Below the pieces are notes generated by a model. It had not been told where the DNA came from, searched no databases, and saw nothing but the letters and a program-made list of their open reading frames with translations. Of a stretch of 64,000 nt of DNA, positions 13,560 to 25,642 are shown piece by piece. Numbering within the stretch: position 1 is the stretch's first letter; every line of letters begins with the position of its first letter. The translations under genes were made by a program, and so were the position numbers. The stretch is from Anoplopoma fimbria (lineage: Eukaryota > Chordata > Actinopteri > Perciformes > Anoplopomatidae). The stretch spans positions 11,459,310-11,523,309 of the forward strand of contig NC_072471.1 of NCBI RefSeq assembly GCF_027596085.1, in the 5' to 3' direction.

Positions 13560-14000
13560 GGACAATGCTAACATATTGATGTTTAGCAGGTATAATGCTT
13601 AATTCACCATCTACGTTCAGGGTGTTCACATAGTAACATTTGGTAATTACCACGAAACACAAAGTATACAGCTGAGGCTGAGGGTAATTTATTATGTAGG
13701 TATTTTGGTCATAACATTTTTTTTATATACATTTTGACAGGAATATGGAACTAGATGAAAATTCAGAGGAACACCAAAGTTGTTACAATTCATCCTCAGT
13801 GTAATATGAGTGTCTGAACCAAATGTCATGGCAATCCATCCAATAGTTGGCGAGACGTCTAAAAAAACATGAATGTCAACCTCCTGACTGTGCCTGAGGA
13901 AAAGTCAGTGGATAACCAAAGTCATTAGGATTCGTTCTTGAGTACTATGGATATCTGTAGTCCATATCAAATCATCCAATATTTACGTTATTTCAGTCCG
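13560..14000 (-). repeat. Teleost interspersed repeat, copy 2 (minus orientation)
   Basis: Reverse-complement counterparts of copy 1 are seen: ATGCTAACATATTGATG at the left, then CATGGCAATCCATCCAATAG, GTCAACCTCCTGACTG and AAAGTCATTAGGATTCG. It is diverged and in pieces. Confidence 0.6.
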
Positions 14001-17000
14001 TACCACAGTGGTGGACACACAGTTCGACTGACTGACATTGCTATCCATAGAGTCTTCCCTTTATCACAGTTCAAAACTCAATGTCAGGACTAGATTAACC
14101 AGTAAATAACTTGTAAAGTCATGTAGCCAGTAGGTCTATCGTTACTTAGTAATAACACAGGTACCTCATTAATTTATTATGAATAAGATTCATCTCATTA
14201 AATGATCTTTAGTGGTTCTCTCTGCCATTGATGCACAAACCCCTATTCTTTCCAGTCCTCTTTTCTCTCTCTTAATTCTCTTAAATTTACTGTCCAATTT
14301 GGGCTGCAATTTAAATATTTCTTAAAGGTTTGTTGTTCAATAAAATATGATATTAAATATGTGAAAGTGCTGTCTTTTGTCAACAAAGACCTTAATTAAC
14401 ATGATAAGCAAAAATAACCTACCATAATTATTTTGATGCTAATGATCCCTTTTTTTTTTTTATGACCGGGAGGCACAATATTTCTCTTTAGAAAACTATT
14501 TCACAGCTGTACTCTCTCTCTGCCTCCCACTCCTCCTGCTTTTTCGTCTTTCACATGCACATCCTCCGATGCAGAGAATAGCCCTTTCGATTTTTATCAG
14601 GGCACCGGCTGGGTTTAAAAGGGCTTCCCTGTCGTGAATTAATGTGGCCTTAATCTGGCCCCCCACACACAGTGATAAAGCGGTGTTGGAGACATAGCGT
14701 GTTCGGTCAGAGGACACAAGATTAGTCATACGCTGCTGAGCTCGAAGTGTGGCCCAAGATGTCGTGTGCCGTCTCACTTCCTAGTTCCAGCTGCTGGATC
14801 CCCCTTTCCTGACTAATCCGAATTGAGGACAAGCTACTGCCTGCCAGGAAGATAAGGAAGTGTTCATTGTCTCCCTGATCCTCCTTATGTCTGTATATGA
14901 CGGTGCTCCTTGTGTCAATGTGCCAACCTGAGGTGTGGTCAGAGAAGAAAAAACACTGGGAACAATGGCTCCATATGCACAAGATGCTGTCTTTTTTCTT
15001 GTAATTAGCCTTCTCTTGGTTGCTGGAGAAATGCTCGAATTATGACTTTCTTTCATTCAAGTAAACCCAAATGTTTTTTCAATTCCTCTACATGGGGGTA
15101 GGAGCCCACATCAAGTTTATATTTGAATACCTTGCGTGCGCTACATTAGTTCCATAACAACAGGGGCCCCGAGCCCATGTGCAGTGAATAAGCACACAGT
15201 ATTGATTCTCGGCCCTCTGCGGCTAAGGGTGTGGCTGGCTAACTGGCAGCGGTTGGTGTTACAGTCAATATGTTCAATAAAGTGAAGACTGTAGAACATA
15301 CAGTGATTTGGCAAATCCCAACTAACACAGATCTACATTTGGTAAATCTATACAGAATGTCTGCAGGGGATTTATATTACACAGACGTTTATGTCTATGT
15401 TACAAATAATTTGTTGAGATCTTAAATCGCAAATGATGTGCATTGTTTTGGTTGACATTACAGCAATTAAATAAATTTTGACCTGTGAAATCATTCTAAT
15501 CTTACCATTCCTTCTAAAATTTCAGAGCAATGTCTGACAAGATAAACACTTCTGATTCAAAATGCTACATATACTGTATGTGTTGAAGGTTAAAATGTGA
15601 AATGTTAATAATGCATAATGCAAAATGATTAACCTGTTTGACTCCCCATACTTGTAAGGATTGGTGCATTCATAAAAACACTTTGAACTGTTGCTGTCTT
15701 ATTCACATCAAGGGCATTGTTCCAATTTTATGTTGGTAAGTAGCAAGCCTCTAGTCCTGAGTGTAATGTTTGACCTGTTATTTTATCTCAAAGCCTTGCA
15801 AGATCAATTCATCGTAGCAGAGAAGAGGCAAGATACACGTCTCTACAATCATGAAATAGACATTTTATTTCTATGGCGGTCTGTAGTTCTATGATGAAAG
15901 GAAAAGCGAAATGAGATAGACATGATTCTAAAAATTGACTTTATGAATTATGTATAATTTGGTTTCTCCTCAAGGAAAAATGAATTGTATCTTCAGATGG
16001 TAAGTTTGTGTTATTTGTAAAAAAAAAAGCCTTTCAGAAAAAAAGAAAGTAGTTGTTGCTCCATCATGATTGCAACAATATCACCAAACAAACAAATCCA
16101 AGCAGCCCCGCATCACACTGATCTGTTACCCGATCCATCCCACAGTGCTTTTTATTTTATGTGTTGCATCTGTTGGAGAGCCAAAGGGCATCTGGGTCGA
16201 CATATGTTCCCTGTTGCTGTTGGTTTCATTTTAATGCTCACAATATTGCCAGATATTTTGAGACAGCAACTCTCCAAAATGATCCACACACAAATAAATG
16301 TGATTGATTGCTTGATTGACTGGGCGTGCCTTTAGCACCCTGCTGGTCCCAATCTACGCCAAAGGTGACCAATAAAAATGTTACTGTCCCCACGATGGCC
16401 GTACAACAAAGAAAAGAATGGCTTTACGAGGAGAAGATGGCCCATCACAGTCCAATTGAATGGGTTCATTTCATTCTGCAATCAATAGTATTTATGTGTG
16501 ACAAGAAAACGTTTTTGTCTTAAAAGCCCCAAATTACCAACATGAGCAGTAACATTCACTAACATGCCTGTAATCATTTTGTCATAAGGGATATTTTAAA
16601 TGTTTTATTTCAGGACGAACCTCCCATATTTCATATGACGTGCAAATACATTCAGGTAAATTTTAAATTAAGCAAAAACATGACACCAAATAGTCAAGGT
16701 CTGTGTTTCGTAAGTAACAAATGAAATGCTAAATAGTAACCATCTGTTAAGCATTGACATATAGGTCCTTTCATAGATTATAGACTGCATGTTACATGGT
16801 TCAAAGCAGACTGAACACAGACGGTTTGCTACACACACAAAGCTATGACACCAGCTCTGTTATGACCCCGGAGGTCAAAGGGATGCAAGTATCAGATGGC
16901 CTGAGTCTTTACAATGCTAATGAGAATTGTGGAGGACCCCTTTTTCATAGTAGGTTATTGGGTACAACAACACACACAGACACACACAATTTTGTTTATA

Positions 17001-18037
17001 AGTGAGGATATTTTATTGACTACATTTATTCCCTGACCCCTAACCTTAACCAACCTACTTTAACCCTGATCCTAGTTAAAAACTCGAACCTGAACCCAAG
17101 CCCTAACTTAAACAAGCAAGAAGCAAGGGCCAGTGAAAATTATTTAATTCACTTCTTAAGACATTACCTCTGGTCAATTTCACCGAAAACACACTGAAGC
17201 AGGGGACATGTGCATCTTGCTGCGAGCGACCATGCAATGTATATGGCAGCTTCTCCGATGTGAGCGAGCTGCGGCTGTTTGGTTCTGCGTCTAAACAAAT
17301 ATTTGGCAGCAATGTCAAGGCCGCCTGCTATTAGTAGGCGCAAATTCACAGGTCAATGTTCGCCAAAATAAATTGCGACACAAAACATTTCCATTTATTT
17401 ATTTCGCCCCTGTAGTCGAATCCAAAATCATGGCTAGTGTGACCAGGCCTTAACACTTTACTTCTCACAAGGATAGAGATACAAGAACATTCACATGTGA
17501 TTTTTACAGCTCTCTTTTTTCACCTTATAAATCTCTTTGTTTTTCTAATCCTGTAGCAGCCTTGTCAGTTGTTTATGATCCAATATCAAGCTATTCCTTT
17601 TACAACCACCGTGGACAGGGGAAAAGCCCAGAAGGTCAGTGTAGGTTTTTATTGGTACATACCAATAGTAAAAAACATAATGCTGCCAAAAGCATTTCAT
17701 AGCATTTTAACTGCTTGTTAAAGACATATCAGCCTGTCAGATAGCCTATGATTGGTCATATATTCATGAATTAACACATGCACAAGATATGCCATATGTT
17801 TTAATCAAATCAATCCCATTTAAAAATAGTATAGTGCCTGGCACTGGGGCCGTATTTGTTACCTCTATCGCTTGACTTGACATCGTGCACTGGTTGTCAT
17901 GGCAGCCATGCAATATGACAGAGCTGATGACAGAGGAGCACTAAGCGAAGATCTGTCACTGAAATAGCCTCATACGGTGGAGCCATGCTATAATGATGTG
18001 TGTACCTGTCTGTGTGGGTGCACGGATGAAACAACAC

Positions 18038-18038
<1 letters not shown>
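14001..18038. other. Intergenic/intronic sequence
   Basis: No gene recognised. The GC-balanced block at about 14,560-14,830 lacks repeat words and could be conserved non-coding DNA. At 17,033-17,110 a degenerate CCCTAA-like tract occurs. Confidence 0.4.
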
Positions 18039-18068
<30 letters not shown>

Positions 18069-18115
18069 CTTCTTCTTCTTCTTCTTCTTCTTCTTCTTCT
18101 TCTTCTTCTTCTTCT
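18039..18115. repeat. (TTC)n microsatellite, 77 bp
   Basis: About 25 uninterrupted TTC units (GAA on the minus strand). Long open frames of poly-Phe and poly-Lys across it are artefacts. Confidence 0.95.
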
Positions 18116-20218
18116 GCTGCTGCGTCCACAGAAAAGCCAAATCATTTTGGTTTGATTTGACCTGGGAATTCTCCGGACCACAAACATGACAAAGAGGTGA
18201 TGTCAAGTGTGTTTGGACAGTGTGTCATATATTGATGGCAGACGAATAAGGTTTCTCTATGTAGTTGTGCCTGACTGAAAGTCAGTATCACCGGAGTAAA
18301 AGTAATCTGCACAAAGACTTCTTCCAACAATAAAACACATCTGACAATGTGTGAGATGCACCTTAGCTTCCTTTTTCACCTTAGCAGAATAGATAAGGTA
18401 TTTCTTCATTTGATACTGTAAATCTCTGCATGATGCTTTTGTTTATGCAACCAAAATCCCTCCGTTTTATGAAAAACGTCAGAAAAAAATAAATATTCAA
18501 TCTGTAATCATGGCGCACAGTGTAGCACAAAAGGAATTAACTTCATCTACTCCTAGAAAAGCACTGTCCATCTGATCGTCTGCACTCCCTGTTGACTTGT
18601 TAATAAGCTATGCTATTGTTGTTCTTTTTGCAGACGGACACTCCAAAAAAAAAAAAAAAAAAAGAGAAATACTTAACATATAATCTAATAACCAAACTAT
18701 ATAAGAAAGGAAGCATTTTGGATTTGGACACCATAGATGGAAATGTCATGGATAAATGTTACTTTGTTTGCTAGTTCAGCAATGCAACTTCCCACTTTAA
18801 TTCTACAACGTATTTTAGGATCAGGCAACAAGTTCTCATCCAAACACGTCACATACTGAAAGGATCTAAAGACGGAAGATAGTGGTGCATCAGATCGTGT
18901 GTTTGTTAAATGCTTTCTGATTCGTCAGTTAAATCTGCAGCTCTCTTGACATGACGAAGCAGGCGTCTTCTTTGTTGACCTTTGGTGGTCAATTCATCAG
19001 AAGAGCATAAGGGCATGTTAGGGTCACCCTGTGTCCCAGTGGGGGTCCTCTTCGGTCAAAAAGATCAAAATGGTTAAGAGGCTTAATCTCATAAGAGGGA
19101 AGCTTGTTTAGTGGATCCACGATGCCACAAGGTCAGTAACGTGTGAGGGTTCAAAAGGTAGCACTCAACCTTTATTTCTTTCTTTTCCAGTTCCTCCAAG
19201 ACCTGGTATAAAAAATCTGACCAGGTGAAATGTTATAGCAAAAAAGTTTTTTTAAGATGTTCCAGTTCAGCCCTGAGGTTGTCCTCACACAGTATCTTGG
19301 GTAAAACTACCAGAACAGTAACTAGCTCCTGGTCATATCCCACAGCTCTCTGCTGACTCAAACATCTCATTAGCCATCAATCATGGATTTATTACTGTTT
19401 TTCCATTTAATTCAACTCTGTGTATGTGTTGGAGCAGCAGTGGTGGATGCAGTACCTTTTTTTTAACCAAGATTTCTATACAGTTCAGTCAGTACATGAA
19501 CTCTAGAATTGTGCTGCTAACACATCCAGACAATTTTGACATTGGGTTTTTGCAGTGCAGCTGTAGCACTGTATGTGTGTGTTAAGGAATATTTGAGCTA
19601 GCTCTGACTCATCTCGCTCCTTTCACTCCTGATATTACCTAATATTACTGCAGGGAGAAATAGCTTTTTGATTGATTGTGATCCACATGCTTTTCATATG
19701 CGGGTTAACACAGATAGGAAAGTGAATATAGGAATATCTGTGTGAGCAATATGATGCAGGTAATTGAAAAACAGTTTTAAAATGTTTTAAGCACCCAGAT
19801 AATAAATCATAAAGTTGGTCCGACAACATTGGTGAGAATATGTTGTTTGTGTGGTTACTTGATCTGAAAGGGCATGTTTGGGTTTTATGATAATTTCAGC
19901 TCGGTCTGGGCTTGCAGCATCCATGAGTGTCTTCAAGTGCTGCTGCGGCAACCAAGACCACTCAAAGCTTTTAGAGCATGTAGGATAAAAGTACGAAGAG
20001 CTCTATTAAAGGTCCCTGCATCCAATCATGCCAAACATAGTCATACTTTGGTGTAAAAGGTCTTAATGGCAGAATATTAGGTGCATTTAACAGGCCACTT
20101 CTATGGCCTGGTCTCTTTGCTTCCCCTGCCATTACAACCTTTAATTTTCCAGGCATCATTTTTCCATCCATCCCTCCATTTATTTCTGAGTAAATGTTGC
20201 AGCATCATAACATACACA
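18116..20218. other. Intergenic/intronic sequence
   Basis: A 19-nt A-run lies at about 18645-18663. It does not follow any recognised SINE or LINE body. No gene is seen. Confidence 0.5.

Positions 20219-20285
<67 letters not shown>
20219..20285. repeat. (AG)n microsatellite, 67 bp
   Basis: Pure AG/GA dinucleotide array. Confidence 0.95.
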
Positions 20286-20288
<3 letters not shown>

Positions 20289-22209
20289 AGGCCACAAATG
20301 AAATTGTATTGAAAGCCATGAATGTGAATGAAAAGTGATAGTATGTGACATATACCATGGGATGTGTGAGAGATGTCGTATCGTACAATGACAGCAGAAA
20401 TAATGGAATGCCTGCTGTATTATTGCCCTTGATTAAATATTATGTCATTGTCATTGCAACCTGAGCATAGAGCTGTAACCAGATCACATTTTTAATATGC
20501 AATAATGTAAAACTGCCGCCGTGGCTTTGCCAAAGATAGAACTTATTCACAAAGTGCGAGTTGCATCAAAAATGTCATAGCAGCCACGTCTCACCGAACA
20601 ACATGGCGGGTTGGAGTGAGAATATAATATAAGAGACACACTTGATAGTGACAACTGTGGATGTATCTTGGGTTAAAACCTATAGGCTGATAAAGCAGAA
20701 GAACTGAATTAAAGTATGATCCCAGACTCACTAAAAGACCTTCAAACCACCGCAAGATTATCTTAATAGTTATAACTTGATGCAGCGTGTGGACATTGTA
20801 ATTCCAAACAACTAATTGTCCTTGATCTCAGCATCCTGTTGTAACATTTCAACAGGAAATACACCATGAGGTGCTAACATTATGCTCTTATAAACAGAGA
20901 TTGTTAAAGATTCAGAGAATTAATTATTTTCTCTGATACTGATGTGTTTAGAATTAACACATCAGATGCTAAGACTAACTTTAACTGTCGTATACATTGT
21001 ATATGTCAAGAATGCATTTCTTAACATGCATGTGGAATCCCCAGATTAAAACTACTTCTGTACTGAAACACTGGCATTTCTACTCTGTAACACTGTTCTG
21101 TTACCACCCCGTGTTCTGTTTTGTGGTAGCATATGAATGATATATTTTAGTGCAATAGCAAATGGCTTGACCATTAAAACCTTGATTTAGAAGGTTATTT
21201 GATGTACTTAAACTCACTGACCACTATGGTTCACATAATAGCCAGAATAAATGCTGTCGTGTCTGTGAGTGGTGTGCATGGAAACTATAAAAGGAAAAGT
21301 ACCTCAGACAAAGAGAGAAGAAAGAGACATGAAAAGAGGAGACATAAAAAAGTAGTGTATAAAAAAGAAAAAAAAGGGATAGATGTAAGAAAGAGAGATG
21401 GACGGATGAAAAATCTATTGATCAAAAGACAGGGTTGGCTTGTCCCGCTCTGGGTGAGACAAATAGCAGTGGCTCTGTCGGTATCAAGTACAGTGTATAT
21501 ATGGTGTGCCTATCTGTGCCCGTCATGCTCCCCGGCTTCCAATGCATGACAATTATCCTGCTCCAGACTGTGCGGACAATAAAAAAACAAGGCTACAGGA
21601 GATGACACCCTGCCAGTGTTGTAGAACAAAACTTTAACTGTCAACAATGATTTGTGCCAGCAACGCTTCTTGAGATTTCCTGATAATTTGATTTAAAAGT
21701 GATTGTAATTTATGGGCATTCTGCTTGCTTGTGCATATCATCTCTTCATATCTAACATCAGTCAAACTATATGAGAGCTGTATGAAATATGTTAGGGACT
21801 ATTTAGAGCCAGGTGCAAAACCACTGAAATCTTGGTTTCATATCTTAAGAAGTTCTCTATAAAAGTTAATATTCATGACTAAATAAGCGACAAGTCAAAA
21901 TAAAATAAAAAACATCCTTATGCTAATTATTATTATTCAGAGTTTAAAGGGCCATCCGCACCAACTTTGTTAACCAAAAATGAAAGTTATTCATCAGCAA
22001 CTGCGTGGGCTACTTTTTCAAATCAATAGCATCTCTCTCGGTCTCTCTGTCCTTGCCTACTGTGCGGCATATCCGTGGCTATTTCAACTACTTTCTTATT
22101 CTTATTAATAGGAATAAGATAAACAAAAGCTAAATCTAGAACTTTATAAATGTTGTATCTGATGTTTCTGATCAGGATAAGTGGTATGGACTACTTAATG
22201 GTCTAGGGG
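20286..22209. other. Intergenic/intronic sequence
   Basis: AT-rich. A purine-rich patch (21,290-21,420) gives a lysine/arginine-rich frame without family similarity. No gene is recognised. Confidence 0.4.
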
Positions 22210-22829
22210 TACACAGACAGTAACACAACTATTTGAGACAAACCCTTGACACAAGTTGAAACTAAATGAAAGGCAGCTGGAATACTCCAGCACAATAGGT
22301 AACATTTATTGATAACAAATTGATTAACAGAAATAAATCCAACTAAAATGGAAGCATTGACGTCAAGGTCTCTAAGGCCAAAATAATAAACAAAACCCCC
22401 ACACTATTTAGAAAATAAGAAACCCAACTTTCCTACAGAAACAAAACACAATACTGAGCTCCCTAGCTGATAAGAAAACAGAATTAACAACTTAAATGGC
22501 AGAGAACCCAACAGCTTCCCATAATTACCCAGACTGGTTACTAGTAAACCTCCCCACCAACTAACCAGCCCAAAACAGAGGGCAACAACATAAACACAGG
22601 TTTAGACAGTAGCAAGTGCTCACGACAGCAACAAACAACCAGCTCACAGGCCAAGAGCGAAAGAGAGGAAGAAGCACTGGATCCAGAGGTTTATATGCAG
22701 CTCCACTGACGGCCTGATGACCCTCAGGTGTGGGTGCTTCAGGCACTGAAAGTGGGGCGAGGGAGACCTGAAACACAGACAGACAGCTTTCTTCCTAAAA
22801 GAGGCCAGAGATGAGTCAGGGGGCGTAAC
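22210..22829 (-). mobile_element. Probable solo LTR (Ty3/gypsy-type)
   Basis: Read on the minus strand it begins TGTTACGCCCCCTGAC (right border 22829), has a TATA box (CATATAAACC near 22,690) and further on AATAAATGTTACC (near 22,305) as a polyadenylation site. This is the arrangement of U3-R-U5 in a fish gypsy LTR. No internal gag/pol is seen on either side, so it is likely a solo LTR. The left border and target duplication were not fixed. Confidence 0.5.
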
Positions 22830-23139
22830 AAAACCTATCAATGTTTTTTCACGTTGGTGCCATCCAGCGCGGCAAATTGGCTCTTGCCCCCGGTACTCGT
22901 CTGATAATAATCCGATTATTAATTGATTAATTGGTTATCGATCATAAGGAGGCAAAACAGTTGAGTCTTTCCCCAATTCAGCTGCCATGTCGAATGTGAC
23001 AAACCAGTGACAAAAAAACTGAAAAGAATTCACACCTTGATGTGAAAAAAACAAAACGGGTTCAACTTTTAGAACCCGATTGATCATAGTGAGAAAAAAA
23101 AAGGTTTTCAGGGACTTTAAGCTCTGCAACTGCTAACAC

Positions 23140-23371
23140 ATGTTACATTACATTACATTACAGTCATTTAGCAGACGCTTTTATCCAAAGCGACTTACAA
23201 TCAGTAGTATATTACATATCATTCACCCATTCACACACTGATGACAGGCTACCATGCAAGGTGCCACCATCAGACTCTAACTAACATTCATGCAACATCC
23301 AGTCCACACCGATGGCAAGCCTTCGGGAGCAACTTGGGGTTAAGTGTCTTGCCGAAGCCGTGTATCGAACC
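23140..23371. repeat. Teleost interspersed repeat with CAGACGCTTTTATCCAAAGC core
   Basis: After a (CATTA)n run comes TTTAGCAGACGCTTTTATCC and AAAGCGACTTACAA, a highly repeated teleost motif, followed at the right by GGGGTTAAGTGTCTTGCC and TATCGAACCTG. The class was not settled. Confidence 0.6.
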
Positions 23372-24387
23372 TGTCAATGTAAAGCCAATTTGTCCTGCAC
23401 ATGAAACAGCTTTCAAATATAAAATATAGCATCTCAAAAAACCTTCAATAATAAATAATAGGGTTGCTCCATTATTCCCTTCACAGTGTCTAATATGGAT
23501 TAATGGCTTAGGTCAGAAGCCTTTGTATCCTTTCACAGGTCATAAACTGGGAGTCCAGAGAGGTCAGATGAACACTGAGGTCACCTCAAAAACACATCCA
23601 ATCCACCCTTTGTGTTCATCGTCATCTTTATATGCATAATGTTGCAGGTTGTTTCCTTTGAAGTCATATTTTGTAACTTATTTAAATAAACAGAAAATCG
23701 CAGAGATTGCATAAGGAAAACCTCTTATAGCCTGTAGGGTAGCTGTGTTGAAAACCCCTTCAAAGCTGTGAAGGAATTAGACTGTTTTGCAATTACGAAA
23801 GCTTCATAGACCACGCAGCAGGATATGAGAAATTAGATATTGGATTTTCCCCACCAATAAAAAACAGAAGAGCATAATAAATGGATTTGTTGTATTATTT
23901 AACACGTTTTTCTGCTTCACTATGTAGGATTTAATATTTTTACTTTCAAACTTAGAGCACCCATTTATTCCTCTTATCAGACAAATAAAAATTAGAGAGG
24001 GTAATTTAAGTGGTAACATTAATTTAAATTACTGATTCCAATTATCTGCGATTGGTTTCTCCTCAATCTCACAAACAATAAAATAATAAAACAGGCTTCA
24101 TTAACTCCCTCACATCATCACCCACGCAGACATAGCAATTTGATTTAAACACACTTTTACATGCAGAACCACGCCACAGAAATGATATAATCTTACAAAT
24201 GAATGTAATCATTACAAATATGAAATAATTCAAACAATTTGTAAGCAATCATGAGATGCTTACGGCAATTAAAACAACACAGTAGGATTCAGAGGGTATT
24301 TTTCAGTGTCTGAGGAGAAGGTAAACTTTACAAACACCATTAAAGAGCTGCAATTGGAATTTCAGTAGGACTTAAGGGCTAAATGTG
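23372..24387. other. Intergenic/intronic sequence
   Basis: Strongly AT-rich with no repeats or genes recognised; possibly contains conserved non-coding DNA. Confidence 0.35.
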
Positions 24388-24803
24388 TTAAAGAAAAAGT
24401 GGGATATTTTGGGAAATATGCTTATTTACTGTGAAGATTGATACTGCTCTGATTTGCCATCAGCCCATTAGCCTAGCTTAGCACAAAGACTGGAAACAAG
24501 GCAAGAGTGAGCCTAGCTCCATCCAAACGCAAAATAAAAGATTAGCAATTTTTCCAACTGTTCGAAACGGCTTAGTTTAGTTTTGTTAAAAATATTTTAA
24601 TTCTCAGGGTATTTTGGTTTTTGCACTGATTAAACAGGTATAACCTGTTAATTAGCAAGCTTAACTGGCTGCTTTAAGTGGTGGTTTTGATTTGGTGCTA
24701 AGCTAAGCCAACCAGCTGCTTGCTGTAGCTTCATATTTTGAAGAGATCCTTCCAATCATAACTTTTAGCAAAAATATAAATTTACCAAAATGTCTAACTT
24801 TTA
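24388..24803. mobile_element. TTAA-type foldback MITE, longer diverged copy
   Basis: The left end has TTAAAG, then GGGATATTTTGGGAAATATG and CCTAGCTTAGCACAAAGACT. The right half has GCTAAGCTAAGCCAACCAGC, GTAGCTTCATATTT and CCAAAATGTCTAAC, the inverted partner of the left end. This is the same family as the 4,094-4,399 copy, with decayed termini. Confidence 0.65.
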
Positions 24804-25259
24804 CAAGTATTGTTTGTAAAAGTATATTAGAATTTTGAACAGTAATACTGTTTCTCATTAAGGCCCCATTGAGAGATACCAGCAAGTCTGATTGTATTGG
24901 TTATAAACTCCCAATGTAGGCTATAATGACTGTAATAAAATATGTAGCCAAGTACAGTGCACACATAGAATTCAAAGGGCACTGAAATGAATAATGAGTT
25001 AACCAAAACACAGATTTCGAACAACATGGGGCTTTATAATGTATTCTCTTGAATCATTTTTCAATATTTTTTTCCTCAAGTTAATCTTAAAAGCTTTTTC
25101 TTTTTTGCACCGCAGAGTTGAGATTTAGTTTGAAATTTAGTCCATTTAGGAATCTAGTAATTATGTGAAAATGTATTATTCCCTTCAACACATTTTGACA
25201 GCACTTTGTAACCTTCAGTCTTTTCCTCAATTATATTGGGATACACTGTAGAGGCACAG

Positions 25260-25629
25260 GGGCTGCACGGTGGTGTAGTGGTTAGCACTGTCGCCTCACA
25301 GCAAGAGGGGCCTGGGTTCAATTCCCGGGCCAGACAACCTTCTGTGTGGAGTTTGCATGTTCTCCCCGTGTCAGCGTGGGTTCTCTCCGGGTTCTCCGGC
25401 TTCCTCCCACAGTCCAAAGACATGCAGTTTAGGTTAATTGATGACTCTGAAATTGCCCGTAGGTGTGAATGTGAGCGTGAGTGGTTGTCTGTCTATATAT
25501 GTCTGCCCTGTGATAGGCTGGCGACCTGTCCAGGGTGTACCCTGCCTTCGCCCATTGACAGCTGGGATCGGCTCCAGCACCCCCGCGACCCTTAACTGGA
25601 TAAGCGGTTACGGAAAATGGATGGATGGA
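25260..25629 (+). mobile_element. tRNA-derived SINE with perfect target-site duplication
   Basis: The head has pol III A- and B-box-like words (TGTAGTGGTTAGCACTG and GGTTCAATTCC). The body includes TTTGCATGTTCTCCCCGTG, CTTCCTCCCACAGTCCAAAG and TGTGATAGGCTGGCGACC; the tail is GGATGGATGG. Exact 13-bp duplications TGTAGAGGCACAG flank it at 25247-25259 and 25630-25642. The open frames across it are not genes. Confidence 0.9.
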
Positions 25630-25642
25630 TGTAGAGGCACAG

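Noticed and set aside
14496..15056. Three overlapping minus-strand frames of about 90 residues
   Set aside because: No similarity, no splice signals; more likely non-coding.
17033..17110. CCCTAA-like tract as an interstitial telomere
   Set aside because: Units are too irregular; only a degenerate repeat.
17897..18206. Long poly-Phe, poly-Lys and poly-Arg frames
   Set aside because: They are translations of the TTC microsatellite.
20081..20388. Arg-Glu and Leu-Ser frames
   Set aside because: Produced by the GA microsatellite.
21199..21549. 116-residue Lys/Arg-rich plus frame
   Set aside because: Purine-rich low-complexity translation without domain.
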